The position numbers were made by a program, and so were the translations under genes. Shown here piece after piece: positions 34,279 through 48,917 of a stretch of DNA of 64,000 nucleotides. The stretch is from Loxodes magnus (taxonomy: Eukaryota > Ciliophora > Karyorelictea > Loxodida > Loxodidae), in contig CAMPDV010000200.1 of assembly GCA_946699065.1 (NCBI GenBank), positions 1-64,000 of the forward strand. Reading direction: 5' to 3'. Numbering within the stretch: position 1 is the stretch's first letter; every line of letters begins with the position of its first letter. Under the pieces are notes generated by a model, which saw only the letters and a list, made by a program, of their open reading frames with translations, did no database searches and had not been told where the DNA came from.

Positions 34279-35583
34279 TTTATTTATTTATTTATCAATT
34301 TTCTTTTTTAATATTAAAATTCATTTTTCTTTACATTGCCCATATTATATAAACCTTTCTTAAATCACCTTTTCGTGTTTTCTCTTATTTCCATATTTTC
34401 AAAGTACAAGAAATACTGATTATTTATTATTGTTTCAATTTATAGTTTTTATTATTCCATAATATAATTAAGATTTTCATTACTTATTTTCATTTTTTTA
34501 CATAGCATAACTTATTTTGTTATTGTGGTGTCACCTTTATTTGGTTAACCACATATTAGATTTTGTAGAATTCTTTTCTTATCAGAAATCTTTTATATCG
34601 TATTCATCTGACTTTTCCAGGTCGTAAATCATTATAAATTGCTTTTTCTCTTCTTGCTAATGTTTGCAAAACAAATCCTATCATTCATGTCTCGAATCAT
34701 CTCAGTGCATCAGTAATCTTTGGAGCTTCTAAGTAAGGTTAAAATTTTTGTTCTAATACATATTTCCGTTTAGTGTGCAATAAATCTTAAATAGGCTTTA
34801 AATTCTCCTTTCCGTTTCTTAATATTATTTTCCCTTAAACCTATAACATTTGTTTTCCTTATATCCATATTTTTACAATATCAATATCTTATTATTATTA
34901 ATAAAATAGTTAAGTTTGGCAATTTTCGAGGATTTTCACCTCTTCATGCCGGTTCCAGATTGCTCCGAGATTAAAAAAAAGTTTATAAGTCTCTACTCCT
35001 CTCCCACCTACTTGTTCTTGTTGTCTCTAACTATGCTTCCGTTCAGCAAAGGTTTTTTTCTATAAATATTACAAGCTAGTTCATGAATAGTCTCTCTCTA
35101 ATTTTACTTTGTTATAGTTATCTCTTTTTCTTTTGCTACGCTTGCTATTTCCTTTATTTTCTCCAATACTGGTTCTTAAATTTAGGAATTACTCACATCT
35201 TCTTCATAGATATTTCTCTGAATTACAATAGAAGCACCTTTTAACTAATTTGATTGGCTTAACCTTCTTCTTCCTGTCAATTACCTCTATCAGCATAAGA
35301 TCACCTCTTTGCTCATTAAGTTTCATTTGCTGTTGAAATTTCTCTTCTATTTCTCCAAGCTTGTTTCCCAACTCCGTCTGTTTCTCTTGCTAATTTTAAG
35401 ATTATCAGTTCTGACTCTGTGATATGTTCCAAAATGCACTTAATTTCCTTTCTTAGGACATAAATCTTGATTAGATTTCTCTTGCTTGGTCAGATTCTCC
35501 ATTAGCTTATCGTTGTCCTTCTTTAGTCTCTTGACCTCTTCCTGAAGGTTTATTTCAACTTGGATGAGCTTTTCCTTGCTCAT
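34279..35583 (-). pseudogene. Fossil C, unit 2 copy
   Basis: ATG 35583. Nearly identical to the unit 1 copy; fewer A's near 34971 shift the tail. Confidence 0.62.
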
Positions 35584-35779
35584 CTACCAGAAGGATTAAA
35601 TTCCGACACCTCCTGGTGTAAAGCAGACTTTGCCTGCTTTCTGGGGTCCTCTAGTGAAGTCGGTGTTTCAGTATGCTTGCTTTTTGAACCTTCTTCTGTT
35701 ACTCTTGTTAAATTCCAGATTTTTAAGGTTGTTAATATTAAGAAAAGGCTAAATTTGTGAAGAAGACGATTGCCAAGAA

Positions 35780-36797
35780 GTGGTTTCCTGCTTCCTCCCT
35801 CCTTTTTGGCTTAGAAGAGGAGGTATAGAATCCTTTCTAGAAACTTTCCACCATTTTTTTATCAGTATCAATATCTTTTTTTCTATTTTCTAATAGCAGA
35901 AGTTAAAGGAAGAATTCTTTTTATCTTCTTGATTCTGAATCAGATTGTTAGTTAAGTTTGATTTGCTCCAGTTAAATAATCCTCTGGTCAAATTTTTATC
36001 TAAAATTCCTTTCGATTTAAGTAACCTATCATTCTATCTCTTTAGAAATGTTTATTATTTTAATTTTTGCTTAGGTCTCTATTCATTTATCAGTTTATTA
36101 ATTACTAGCTTAAAAGATTAGGCTATTTATTTAAGGTCTTAAACTTCTTTTGTTAGCTTCTTATCCAATTGTAAGAAGTGGAGTCATTAGTAAGGTCTGG
36201 CTAATTATTAGGTTTTGTTGGAAAAGCCTGCTATTTCTTAGGTGATATTTTTTAATATATGAATTAATTAATTTACGTGGTTTCACTATTGATAGGTTGA
36301 CCACAAATTAAGAGAGAATCAAAAGTAAGAATATTCTTGGAAATTATCTTATCTGACCAGAATCTGCTCATTTTCTTCCATTATTCTAATTCTTCTTCCA
36401 ATAGATTCATTATATCCTGATCTGAATAGTTAGAGTCAATCTCAATCATTAGGTTTTTTTTTAAAAGTAGAATTCTATTCTCTATCTGTTACTTTTCTAA
36501 CTCTTTCATTTGTCTTTAGATAGTAAAAATATCTGTTAGTCTTTTCTTAGCGCATCGCAAGTTTCTTTCCACATTTCTTTTTTTAATTTTTATAAAGCTG
36601 TTAAATCAAGTTTTTATTTTCGTCCTCATGATAAACTATTATAAATTCAAGTATGCTAGTTGGATCATGTTCTGTAGTTTTTACCAATTGTTTTCTAATA
36701 AGATAAAATTTTTAAATATAGCCTCGTTTTCTTTTCTCTAATATATCTTTCAGAAAATTTTTAATGTGACAACCTATTTCTTTTCTTTTTATTGCTT
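35780..36797 (-). pseudogene. Open region between RT and fossil C (unit 2)
   Basis: Copy of 15130-16150; one T fewer near 36711. Confidence 0.38.
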
Positions 36798-39130
36798 ATA
36801 GGACTCGTATCAAAATTTCGAATTTGTAATTTCCTCACACTATTTTTTCAATCTGAGGTTAAGGAAGGCTTATTTTTATTAGTTATTACTGATATTTACG
36901 TTCGCGAGATTTTCTATTAACTATTCTATTTTCTCTTTGCATTATTTGCAATCTTCTATTATATGATCTCATCTTCCATTCTATAATTAAAGAACTAACA
37001 TGCTTCACTCTCCATTAGATTTAGTTCTTTCATCGTTTATGCTGCTCCATTACAATTTGGCCATTATCCTAAACAAGTACCATATTTCATGTTTTCTTTG
37101 TTTGTTGAATCTTAGATAGTTTAGCATTCCTTGTATGAATTTTTTCATTCATTCACTTCGATATTTTTAGCAGGTTATCATAATCTACATTTGTGTAGTG
37201 GAATTTGCATCATTATGGAATTTTATCATTTTTTTTATCAATATTTTTCCATTTGTTCCTTTTCAGTTATCCTGTATTGTTATTTTGTCATTGAACTGAA
37301 GTATCTCCATAACCTTCCTTGTGTAGTTTTCAAATATATAGTTATTCCTCTTTGCTAATTGACATAATTATCCATCTAATGTTGATTCTTAGTTTAGGAG
37401 CAATTTTCTATTGAACATTAACATACATTATCACATATAGTATTGTAGTTTAAAGAATTGCAATTCATTCTCCAGGATTTCGTTTTATGCGAAAAGGAAC
37501 ATCTATTGCAGCTCTTAATGATCTACGCTTCGTGATCTACAATTTATTTAAAGAATTGTTTCCTATAACTTCCTCTATGAATGAAATACAATCGCTTCCA
37601 TAACCAAATATTTGATTTATAAAGGATTTTATTATTATAGATGCATTATATGGAATAATTCCTTTCTGAATTGTTAATTTACTTTATATTCATGCTTGGG
37701 TTTTCTGGTATTCTTAGATTCTTGATTCCAGGTGTTTTTAATATGAAATGTTTTCTTATTTCAATGGCCCAAATACTTAAACTCCTTCACTTTCTCTATT
37801 AATATTCCATTTATTGCGATTATCTCTTAATTTTGTCTTGCATTACCATTTCATACCATTCATTTTGTTTTGTCCGCAATTTATAAATTATATCGCTATG
37901 ATCATTATTATAGTATATCAGTCATATCTTCTAGTTAATCTCGATGAAATAATGCTACAATATCATCAGCATATGCTAGGGCATCTACTTATCTTACTTC
38001 TGTTCCCTACATATCTTACTTCTGTTCCATGTTCCGTTTCAATTTGTATTGTAATCCCAACTTTTTTCCTTTAGTTCATTCAGTAAATAATTTATTATTA
38101 TATTGAATAATCTCGGGGAGCAGGCACATCCTTATTTTACTCCTTTTTAAGTTTCAAATTCTTCAGAGACTAGTTCTTTATTCTTAATCTTTGCTCTCCT
38201 CTTTATATATGCCTGCTAGGAGTCTTATTATTCCTTCAGGTACTTCGATCACATTCAGTATTTTTCATATATCTTATCTGATTACTGAATCAAATGCTTT
38301 TTGATATCAATAAAAATGATGATAGTCTCATAATTGTTATAATATAATCATTCTTGTATTGTTCTTAAATTGAATGTTTATTGAGAGCATGATTTACCTG
38401 CTTTAAATCCGTACTATAATTCATCATCTCATCTTTACAAATAAGGATTTAATTACTCGAATAGTTAGAGATCTATGATTTTAAAAAGGTTATTTATAAG
38501 TGATATTGAATTGTGGTTCATAGGGTCATCTGTGTTTCCTTTTTTGTGTAGCAATATAATGTAGGATTCTTTAATCTGCTTAGGTATTTTACCCGATTAA
38601 ATTATATTTTAAATTAATTTTGAGTTATATTTATTAAATTCTCTCCTCCGGCTTTTATTACTCCTATTTAGCATTTATCTGGTCCTAGTTTATCAATGTT
38701 CAAGTAGTAAACTTCTTTTGTCTAGTGTACTTTTAAATTCCTTTCCAAATATTATTCATATTTCCCTGATTAATCTTTCCCAGACAGCTATTGAATTAGT
38801 TTCTTTAATCTTTTCTTTCTTGTTTTCTAATCTACTTCTGGCTTCTTGTTTCATTTTTATGTTGAGTGCAATGTCCCTTTTTCCTTATCTTATAAGATTT
38901 TTAACTTATTTTTGCTTAATTTTAAAATTCTCTTCTTAGCTTTTTTATTTCCTCAGAGTAATTTTATTTTCTTTATTATTGACTTGTGTATCCACATATG
39001 GTCTCCACTCCTTCCTATACTATTTTCTTTCATGTATTATAATAGTCTTCATTTATATGTTTTAAATCCCATTTAACCTGCTAATTTCTTGAATTAATCT
39101 TATATCTGTTTTCTTTTTAGTTTCTGATAG
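36797..39130 (-). pseudogene. Non-LTR reverse transcriptase, decayed (unit 2)
   Basis: Same motifs, YADD at about 37954-37977. A 22-bp tandem duplication at 37985-38028 lies just N-terminal of YADD and adds a private frameshift. Confidence 0.87.
37985..38028. repeat. 22-bp tandem duplication inside the RT
   Basis: CTAC(TT/AT)ATCTTACTTCTGTTCC occurs twice in direct succession in unit 2 and once in units 1 and 3. A recent slip or duplication in a dead gene. Confidence 0.9.
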
Positions 39131-39629
39131 AATATATAATATTAAATAGAGAAACATCATGTAAAAATAAAGGAGTAGGAAATTATCAGGTTGGTATAGT
39201 GATAACTTTGAATTGAAAAGAAAAGATTAATAAGCTATTTTAACTAAAGAGAATAACTTTATAAATTACATATATATTATGAAAGTTTATAAACTTACTT
39301 ATTTATAGCTATTCTTTTATCTTTTTAATCTTTATATTATACATATTCCATATAATTTACCAATCAATTGCTGCATGCAATTTTATTTTCTCATTAGTTT
39401 TGCTTATAAACAAAGTTCTTTCCTATAAGTAGATTTCTTAATTTTAATCAGCTGTAATTATATTAAATATTTAAGGGAGGAGAAAGAAATGGCTTAGTCA
39501 AATAAAAATAAAAAAATTATTAAGAAAATAAGAAAAAAGAGGTAAAATAGGTTTCTTTAATAAAAAAATTAATTAATTTACATAACATCAGCATTAATAG
39601 ATTTGCCACGAATTAGCTGCTAATGTAAT

Positions 39630-39942
39630 ATAACTGTTCTCATTAATTATACTATCTTAATCTAGTCATCCTATGAGTCACGTCAGCTTTCTAAATGGGG
39701 AATCTTCTTATTAACATTTTTTTTATTAAATGTTCCAGTCTTCTAAAATAATATCCAATAAGAATTAAATATAATAAATAGCTCCTCAGTCACATTTTTA
39801 TTCTTCTAGTTATAACTCTTAGGTAAGTTAGGTGTGTCTTATCCGAATTTTTCCATTCTTATCAGGCATCTAATGTGAGATGATCGGCAATGCAGTATAC
39901 ACTGTACCAGATTACCTAGTTCTCTCAACTTTAATCTGACGG
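39630..39942 (+). repeat. ~350-bp dispersed repeat, copy b (unit 2)
   Basis: Equivalent of 18963-19276. Confidence 0.65.
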
Positions 39943-40308
39943 TCATATTTAAAAATTATGAATAAAATATAAGAAAAAATAAAAAGCAAATATAACTAAG
40001 AAAAAAGAATATAAAAGCTATTTAATATTGAATTAAATAATAATGATACTCTTGTAAATAAGTTAGCAAACCTATCAAATGATTAAATTAAATATTTATA
40101 AAGATAGAGTAATTAACTTTGCATACATAAAGAAATTAATATCTTTGTCTAATAGAATTTAATTATCTTTATTTTTAAAAATTCAAAAAATTAAATAAAA
40201 GCAAGTTTAATGATATTTCTTATATGCTAGATGTTGATTAATAAATTAAAGATTGTCTCATTTATAATGATAATTTGATTGAAGGTAAGAAATTAATTAT
40301 TAGATGCA

Positions 40309-41540
40309 TATTTATATTTTTCGAGTTAATAAGAACCAGTTGATTAGAAAAATCTCTTAAATTTGAATGAAATAATAATTTTTAATAGTTATCTAATTAA
40401 TTTAAAGTTCATTCCTTTGAACTAAATAGCTTGAGTTATATAACTACATTTTTTATCTAATTCTAATAGAATTAAAGAGAGTGCTAAATTTATATTTCTG
40501 TTTCATCTTAAAATAATAAGATGTTAAGATAAGTTTAATTTATTCATATAAACTAGATAAAAATATTAAAATTATAATTTGTATAATTATATGATTCATT
40601 CTTATATTATGGATACAATAATTAAATTTGAGAGCTTCCTTATAAAATTTAAAGTTAACTTAAATTTAATCTGGCTTTATTTTCATCCAATTATATAGAT
40701 TCTAATTAATTTAGTAATATGAGAATATTTTGAGACCATGAAACTTTTTGATATATTTTACTATATTTCAAAAATTTTGGTCAGTTTATTAGTGTCCTGT
40801 ATATTTTCTCTTTTTTAGTTTTCTTATGTAATGTTAGTTTATGATTAAAAGTGTTTTACCTTCATTTATGTATTTCAACCTATTTCTATCTTTCCTCGAG
40901 ATTGCTCCGGAGCCTAAAATTAAATGTTCGTATTCCGCCTACTATCCTATCTTGCTTGCTCTTATAGTCTCTAGTTTCTCTTCCATCACTAGTTGCCTTT
41001 TTTCTTGTATATATTCCAAGAGCGTTCATCCATAACTGTTTTCTACTCCTTCTTAGTTTGAGCTGTTGATACATCTTCCTTTTTTCCTTCTGTTATCTTA
41101 GCTTTTGCCAGTAACTCTTTTTGAAATTTAGGAATTTCCTACACTTCCTTCATAAATGTTCATTTGAGCCACATTAATAGACATTAGTAGGATTTAACTT
41201 CTCGCTTATATAAAGTTTTGTCAACTTTAATTTCTTCGACCTCCGTATTGTCTTATTTCTTATCCCTTGATTCAATTTACCTTTGAAATTTTTGCTGATG
41301 TTCTACTAGTTGTGTTTATTGTCCGTTAATTTCTCTGCATTTTTAATCTTGATTCTTGGATTAGCTGTTCGGACTCTGAAATATGTTCCAGAAAGCTCTT
41401 AGATCTCTCTCCTAAGATATGAGTCTTGATTTTAATTCTTCTTGCTTGTTCAGATTCTCCTTTAATTTTTCATTGTACTTTTACAGCTTTCTAACCTCCT
41501 GGAGGTTCTGAACTAATTTTATGAGCTATTCCATACTCAT
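40309..41540 (-). pseudogene. Fossil D: zinc-knuckle ORF1-like protein (unit 2/3 junction copy)
   Basis: Nearly identical to the 19640-20871 copy. ATG at 41540, TGA candidate stop at 40768-40770, open sequence continuing below it. It carries the same inherited frameshifts, showing that they predate the tandem amplification. Confidence 0.65.
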
Positions 41541-42021
41541 CTGGTAGAAGGATTGAACTCCAAGCCGCCTAGTGAAGAACAAACTTCATCTCCTTCCTTG
41601 GTTTCTCTTATGAGGTTGTAGTATTCGCATGTGTTGTCTTCTGAGCTCGTTTTTGTTCCTCTCCTAGTTATTAGGATTAAGAAAAAAGTTATGGTTGAGG
41701 GAAAAAACTATCCAAGATAGGATTCAAGTTTCCTCTCTAGCTTCTTTGAGGTGGTAAAAATAGCTCTTTTGAATTTTTCCATTTTATTTTTACTATTAAA
41801 ACATTTTTAAAAATAATAATTTTATTTCAGAAATTATTATTATTTACATAAAATAAAGGCATTAATAGTAATTAAAGCAGTTTTAAATCAATGTTTATAT
41901 TATATTTAATCCTTAAAAAGACTTTTAATTAATAAATTTTAACTATAAGGGTTAGGGTCATCTTTAATTAGAGGAAATGTTTCCTCAAATTAAAGACAAT
42001 TAAAGTTTTTATATTCAATAC

Positions 42022-42851
42022 TCAACTATACATGTCTTCATCTGAATCAATTTCAAACTGAGATAATTCTTCTTTCTCTTCAATAAGTTCATAGAATTGT
42101 TCTTCCATCTTCTTGTAATTTTTCTCCAGCTTCTCTAAACAAATTCTAAGGTCATTGCTGTCCTTTTAAAGCTATTAATTCTGTTACTATTAATTACTAA
42201 GATCTTGTTTGATTAGTGTTACACTTAGATCATCTAATATCAGCTTCTTTCTGTAAATACCTCCAAAGTAGTTACAATAAAGTCTCCTCGATGTTCCAGA
42301 TTCTTTATGGTGCTGCTCAAGCACTCTTCTTCAGTTCGGACATTACCTCCAAAAATTTCCAACCTTTTGACAACAATAACAACGTTTTATTGAGGGCTTG
42401 AATTAAAATTTTTATCCATTTTATCTGATTGAGGTTAGTTTTTTTTTGATTGACAATCGAATTTCTTCTTTAATTTTCTATTGATTTGCTTCTAGGTTTT
42501 TTTTTAAATAGTTCAAATTAGGAAGCTAAGGCTTCAATTTAAAACTAAAATTTACTTTCCGAGTTTTGATCTTCCTTTTTTCTATCTAACAAAAGAAGCC
42601 GAAGATTCAAGCTTTCCGCCTTTAGGATCTATATTTCGGTATTCATTTTCTCAATTATGAATAAAGCTAAATAATGTCTTGCTCATGGGGTTCCTCAAGC
42701 TTTTTCAGTTTGCTAGGAAATTCAGTATTTCCCAATCCTTAACAGGAGTAGATTTATCTTTTTTGAATCCTTTGTTCTTCTTAGTTAACTGAGACTTAAG
42801 ATTAATCTTTAAGACTAAACGTTAAGGTTTAGATTCCCGGGTTTTTTTCAT
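42022..42851 (-). pseudogene. Fossil A, unit 3 copy
   Basis: ATG at 42851 and terminal TGA at 42022-42024. The T run near 42497-42506 is longer than in unit 1, and one base is missing near 42656. Confidence 0.62.
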
Positions 42852-43404
42852 TTAAAAAAAAGACTTTTAGAAATATTGGTAGGATTAATATAAAAGCTAT
42901 TAGAGATATTATATGAAGTATAAAAAAATTAATTTTATAAGATTTAATTATTATTTATCATAAAGCTTATTATTAATTAATTAGAGAGATAAAATCTATA
43001 AAATATCAATAATTAAATTAGATAATTTTACCTTAATCACAATGCTAATTGATTTAAATTTTAATAAGATGAATACTAATATTAACCAAAAACTAAAAGA
43101 ATAAAAATTATAAATTAATTAAAAATGGAAAGTTATTAGTAAATTTAATAGATAAAAATAAATTAAAAAATGAAATAAAAATAATAATCAAATAATAAAG
43201 TTTAAGTTATTAATTATAAAATCAACATATTATAATTTATTTATATTTTCATTTAATTTTAAATTATAACCAAATTTTAAGTAGTTTATAAAATTGAAAG
43301 GATTAAAATCTTTCTATTTCATATTGCTGCAAAAATAATATGGCTTTAGAGATTTTATAATAAATACTTTTATATATACTATTTTATATAATAGAAATAT
43401 TTTA

Positions 43405-43712
43405 ATTAATTTCAACTAAAAGAGTTTTTGGGATAAGAAACTCCTTTCCGATTATAAGATCCGACGCTCTCTTTTTATGGAATAACGGGGATATCCTGTT
43501 GTTCTCCAGGCACAGCTGTTAGGGAGACCCATCGCTATGAGCAGCCAGGCTTCAAGCCCCTACCAAGAGCGGATAATCTCAAAGACAGCGTTCCCTTCAG
43601 AAAATGATTCTGACCAGGGACTTTCTCAGCGACAGGAAAGGAACTTGTTCCCAGCCATAAAACCAGAAAGTTTAGTCACGAAGGTAATTCTCAGCTCCCA
43701 CCATCTTTTCAA
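43405..43712 (+). repeat. GC-rich repeat, left copy (unit 3)
   Basis: Matches the unit 1 left copy (CAGGCTTC, GTTCCCAGCC) rather than unit 2. Confidence 0.85.
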
Positions 43713-44076
43713 TTATTGTATAATAATTTTAAATATATTAATTAATAAATCTATAAATATTTAATATTTTTAGTTTATCTTTTATAATTATCTATTTATA
43801 AAAAGGGAAATGCTACTTTAAATAAATATTATAATTTAGAAGTTTATTTTTCTTCCTTTTAAGATTATTATAGATGAGATTATTACAGAAAAATTTTAAA
43901 TTATAAGAGTAACTTAAATAATAATTTATATAAAGTTTTTATTTTCTTCATTAATATAGATTTCTTATTTTAACTGTATCTTAATCCAAAAATACTTTTA
44001 TTTTTAATAATTGAAAATAATTTTATTTATTATTATATTTTTTAATAATAAATAAATTAAAATAAATAAATTTTAC

Positions 44077-44115
44077 TATAGAGCGTGTAGCACCTCATTG
44101 ACGCGCAGCTCTTTC
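44077..44115 (+). repeat. 40-bp stem-loop motif (unit 3, first)
   Basis: Unit 1 version (GAGCGTGTAGCAC). Confidence 0.6.
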
Positions 44116-44129
44116 AATATTAATATTTA

Positions 44130-44483
44130 ATTATTATGAAAAATGTTCTCATGCTTCTTGTTAAATTTATAGAAGTCCAATGAGTCATGTCAGCTTCTCC
44201 AATCGGAGAATCTACTTATTAAACATTATTCTCGAATCTAGAATCAAATGCTCCAATCTTCTTGAATAAGTTCCAAATAAGAATTAACTATTAAGTCCTT
44301 AAATAAAAAGCCCGCCAATCAAACTTTCATATTGATAGCGAGAACCCTCAGACAAATTAGGTTTGTCTCTTCCGAGCTTATCCACTCTTACTTGTGGTGG
44401 CATCTAGTCCTAAATATTCGCAATGCAGTATACACTGCACCAGCTTGTCTACTAGGTCTCCCGACCGCAGCCGATATCCATTT
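44130..44483 (+). repeat. ~350-bp dispersed repeat, copy a (unit 3)
   Basis: Equivalent of 3240-3592, unit 1 version. Confidence 0.65.
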
Positions 44484-44729
44484 TATATATATATAATAAC
44501 TAGTTCTATATTCATCAAAGCTTGCAAAGAAATTTCTATATTAATAGTTACTTAAACTTAGTTACAAAAGTATATAATTTAAATATAATTTATAATTGAC
44601 TTTAATAATCTTTTGATATAAACAGTTAATTATAAATTATAAAGCATTTTTTATCAATAATTGATTTACTATTTTAGATTTAATAAAAATATTTTTGATA
44701 AGTTGAATATAAATACTTTTATATTAAAA

Positions 44730-45951
44730 ATGAGTAATTTCTAGATACTTAATATAATTATTTTATTTATATTTAATAATTGTTTTAATTATCATTTTTA
44801 ATATAAATATACTTTAGACTTGCTAGTATCTCCTGTGAAAATTAGGAGTAATATCTGTTTACTAAACTTTGTATTTAAGATATTTTAGATATATCTAGAA
44901 TTTCAAATAAATTGATTATTATTTTTATAGTTTCTTTATTTTTATTAATTCTCAATAGATTTCATAAAATTTTAATTAGTTGTAGAGCTTTTAAGATATC
45001 TATGTTTCGAAAAAGAGACATTCAGAGATTATACTGATGTATTCCAGAAAAAATGATAGTTTGAGATTTAAAGCAAAACTCTTACATTAAATCAATAATT
45101 TACCATTATTAATTTAAAAATACTAAGTTCTGATAATGTTAGTCCAAAATTCCATTTATACTGGTTGATATTTAAATAAATCTGTATCATCAAGTTTGAT
45201 ATAGTTTAGCAATTCCTTATAGCCTATTAATTAGATAATTATATATCATACTATCTTTTTAGGTATCAGTCAATCTATTAATAAGCGTATTTAAGTTAAC
45301 TTCACTGAACGCAAACTGAGAATTCATAATAAAGCAAGAAAAATAAGAATTTACTAATTAAAGTTAAGATATAAAAGAGGAATCTCTTACCTGATCACTA
45401 GTATGATAAAAACTCCAAGGAATGTAAATGAGTACTTTCAACTTTCTAATACTCATAGTAGTTCTTTAATATCAAACCTAAAATCTAAATGGATATTAAA
45501 GGACGAAGAGTAATAAAGAGATGATAAGCTGAAGAAATTAAAACATTTAGTAGGAAATAGTAGATTTTTCAAAATAAAATTAAGAAGAAAAGCAGGTCAA
45601 ACTTATATACATTTTATTGTTCGACTGCAAATAATTGGAAAGAAGTTTAAAGCCACAAATTACTATAAATAGAGATAGACACAAATGAAAAGCACGAACA
45701 ATTTATACTTGAAATAACTGAGCTGGATAACATTAAAATATGAAAATGAAGAAGAATCAATAATATTTAAAATTTCTACTGAAAGGACTTTTAATAACAA
45801 AAAAATGAAATCTATGAAAAAATTATATAAATAAACTTTAAAGAGTTAAATGATTAATGCAAAAAAAAATAATCAATTAGTTAAATATTAAGGAGTAATT
45901 GTAAATAATTCAGCAATTTTGTTCATAGTATATCCTTTGGAAGAGATATGA
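44730..45951 (+). pseudogene. Unrecognised ORF (unit 3 copy, frameshifted)
   Basis: Carries the unit 1 frameshift near 45800 and an even longer A run (nine A) near 45861. Confidence 0.42.
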
Positions 45952-46414
45952 ATCTCTTTCTTACGATATAAATCCAAATTTCTTCTACTTAATTTTATAT
46001 TCTCTTTTTATCATTGATTTGCTTTTAATTTTATTAATGCTTAAAATTAAAGATCTGGTTAAAAAGCATGTTGCATATTAATTTATTCAGTCAAAAAAAT
46101 CAAAGAAATCTCAAGTGTAACATCGACTTAAGATGCTTTTAAGGTTTAATTATAGCTGAGAATTACAACTTAGTATGTAATTATTGTTCTAATTTTCTAA
46201 TTCTTATTGCTTTTATTACTTAAGGTTTAAAAGAAATATTTTAGTTCCTTGAGACTAACTTTTAAGTTAATCTTAATCAAAATTAAATTTTTTATTTCAA
46301 TACATTTTTTCTTATAATAATAATATACTTAAATTTTGAGAGTTTTAGCTTTCCCTTGGCTTTCAACCAGATACTTACTGCCATTTTTTTTACGTGGATG
46401 AATGCCACAATCTT

Positions 46415-47130
46415 TTTTATATGTAGTAAACTACCAATAATAGATAATTTCATTTTTGATAAAGGTTTCTACTAGAAGATTCCATTTTCCGTTATTCAGA
46501 GTTTATTCAGAATTTATTTAGACTTCTTCCGATTCTTCGTTCTTCTTTTATCCTTAGTTGTTTTCATATTCAACATTGTAGTAAAATATGGTAGGCTGAA
46601 TTGCAGTAGTAACAGTTTTTGGTTGGTTTTTTCTGATTTTGCTTCTTAAATTTTTTTTTCAATTTCTCTATTCGATTTTGTAAATTTTTCAGTTTTTTCT
46701 TCTTATTATTTTTCTTAATAAATTAATTTAGTTAAGAATTTTTCTATAATCATGATTTTTATGAAATAACTATCGATTGTGATTATTCATAAAGTTATTT
46801 CTCTATTATAAACTTTTTAGATAACTGACGCATAGTATTAATACCTCGTTATTTTAGTCGTCATTATTTTTCATTAATTCTCTGATTTTTCCCTTAATTG
46901 TAGATTGTTTCTTCGTACTTTTAGATAAATTTTTTAATTTGGTCGTATTTATTTTATAATTTTTGGTCAATTTAATTTTAAGGTTTTTCTATCTTTGAAG
47001 TTCCGGTCATAACTTTACCTTCTGATGAGGAACTCGATTCCTCTTGTTGTTGATGCTTTTTCTCTATTTATTTTGCTGCTTTTCTTCTTAAGTTTCTAAG
47101 TAATTCTTTAAGAGATGGACAGATTATTCC
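46415..47130 (-). pseudogene. Fossil B, unit 3 copy
   Basis: Intact CCHC at 46573-46614, otherwise like unit 1. The T run at about 46691-46697 is longer than in unit 1. Confidence 0.62.
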
Positions 47131-48613
47131 CTTTTTTTATTATTGTTTATTTAATCTTTTATATAAATTTTAAATATAGATAAATTACTTATTTAAATTA
47201 TACTATTTTTATAACTTAACATAAAATTAATTATTTCTTACAATTAAAATATTAAAAAAAGTAATTTAATATAATTAACTAACTTTTTTTTAAAATCTAG
47301 TGTTTACTTTTTAAATGCTATATATAAAAATATATTTAAGATATTTGTGTAAAATTATTAGATTTTAATCCAATTAAAATTAATAAATAGTTATTAGTAG
47401 CTTTATTTTTGAAAGTTTATTTGATTTTTATATTTAATTAAAAAATAATAAAAAAATAAAATATAAACACTAATATAATTTATTCTACTGTAATATTATC
47501 AATTTTTTTAATTTTCTTTATAAATTCAAATTTCTTTCGTGTTTGTTTCAGCAGTTTGAAAATATTTATAAAAAATATTAATTAATCATAAGAAACAATT
47601 ATAAATTTCTCTTAACATTCGATTTAACTTCCATTTATTTAAACTTAAATGGTAAGATTTTTTATTATTTTATAATTTACAAAGTATATATTCTCATTCA
47701 AAATTAAATATAAAAATATTTGTTTTATTTTAAGATTAAATTAATTTAATTTATTATTTCACATCTTTTTATATTAAAAAGAATATTTATTCTAAACTAA
47801 GATAAGCTATTGCTATTAACTATTATGATTCTATTTTATTTGAAAATAAAAGTCTTAAGAAGATAATCTTTTTTAATTAAAAGTAAAGCTTCATAAATTT
47901 TAAAGTAATTTGCTCAAAATTAATTTAAAAATTATTAATGAATATTTAAATTTAATATTAACTTCATTCTCAACATCTAATATTTCCAAGCTTCCATACT
48001 TTTATTATTGTATTCTATAGACAGATGTCACTATTTATTTGCTTTATTGCTTCAGTTAATTTTTACACCTTCATATCTAAATTTTCACTATTTTTTTATT
48101 TTTAAGCTTAGAGTTTGAAAAAAAAATGTTTATAGCAACTTAAAAAATAAAGCAAGCTATAAAAAAATTAAATATGATAGGATATTGAAAAAGATAAGAA
48201 TATCGAAAAAATAAGAAAATGATAGATACAGAATAGAAAATGATCACAATTAGAATGAGAAATATAAATTATTAAGATACATTAAATTAATAATGAATGA
48301 AAATATAATTAAAATACATAAATAAGAAGAAAATCTTATTAATAATAGCTAAATTTTATAAAATAAATAAGTTGTTGAAATTAAAAAATGTGATAAAGAT
48401 AAAAAAGTTAAATAAATATTTCAATTTTAATTTTTTATAATTGCATATTATTTATTAAATAAATTAAAATTATTTTATTTCATTTAACAATAAAAACAAC
48501 CATATTCAATAAAAAATAGTCAAATTATATTTTTTAAAATGAAAAATTGTAAATTAAAAGATTATAGTTCTGATAATTAAAGTAAGATTTAATCAAAATA
48601 AAAAGATAATTAA

Positions 48614-48917
48614 AAAGATGGTGGGAGCTGAGATTGACCTTCGTGACTAAACTTTCTGGTTTTATGACTAGGAACAAGTTCCTTTCCTGTCGCTGAGAAA
48701 GTCCCTGGTCAGAGTCATTTTCTGAAGGGAACGCTGTCTTTGAGATTATCCGCTCTTGGTAGGGGCTTGAAGTCTGGCTGCTCATAGCGATGGATCTCCC
48801 TAGCAGCTGTGCCTGGAGAACAACAGGATATCCCTGTTATTCCATAAAAAGAGAGCGTCGGGTTGTGCAATCGGAAAGGAGTTTCCAATAAATTTTATAG
48901 TTGAAATTAATTAAAAT
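48614..48917 (-). repeat. GC-rich repeat, right copy (unit 3)
   Basis: Body matches unit 2 (TTTATGACTAGGAAC) with the usual tail. It lies to the right of the unit 1/unit 2 switch point of this mosaic unit. Confidence 0.85.

Larger units (their letters stand above)
20224..40892. repeat. Macrosatellite unit 2 (20,669 bp)
   Basis: Second tandem copy. It is longer than unit 1 mainly because a further GC-rich repeat copy sits at 28376-28675 and a 22-bp tandem duplication sits at 37985-38028. The plus-strand 405-codon ORF and the RING gene are both free of frameshifts here. Confidence 0.97.
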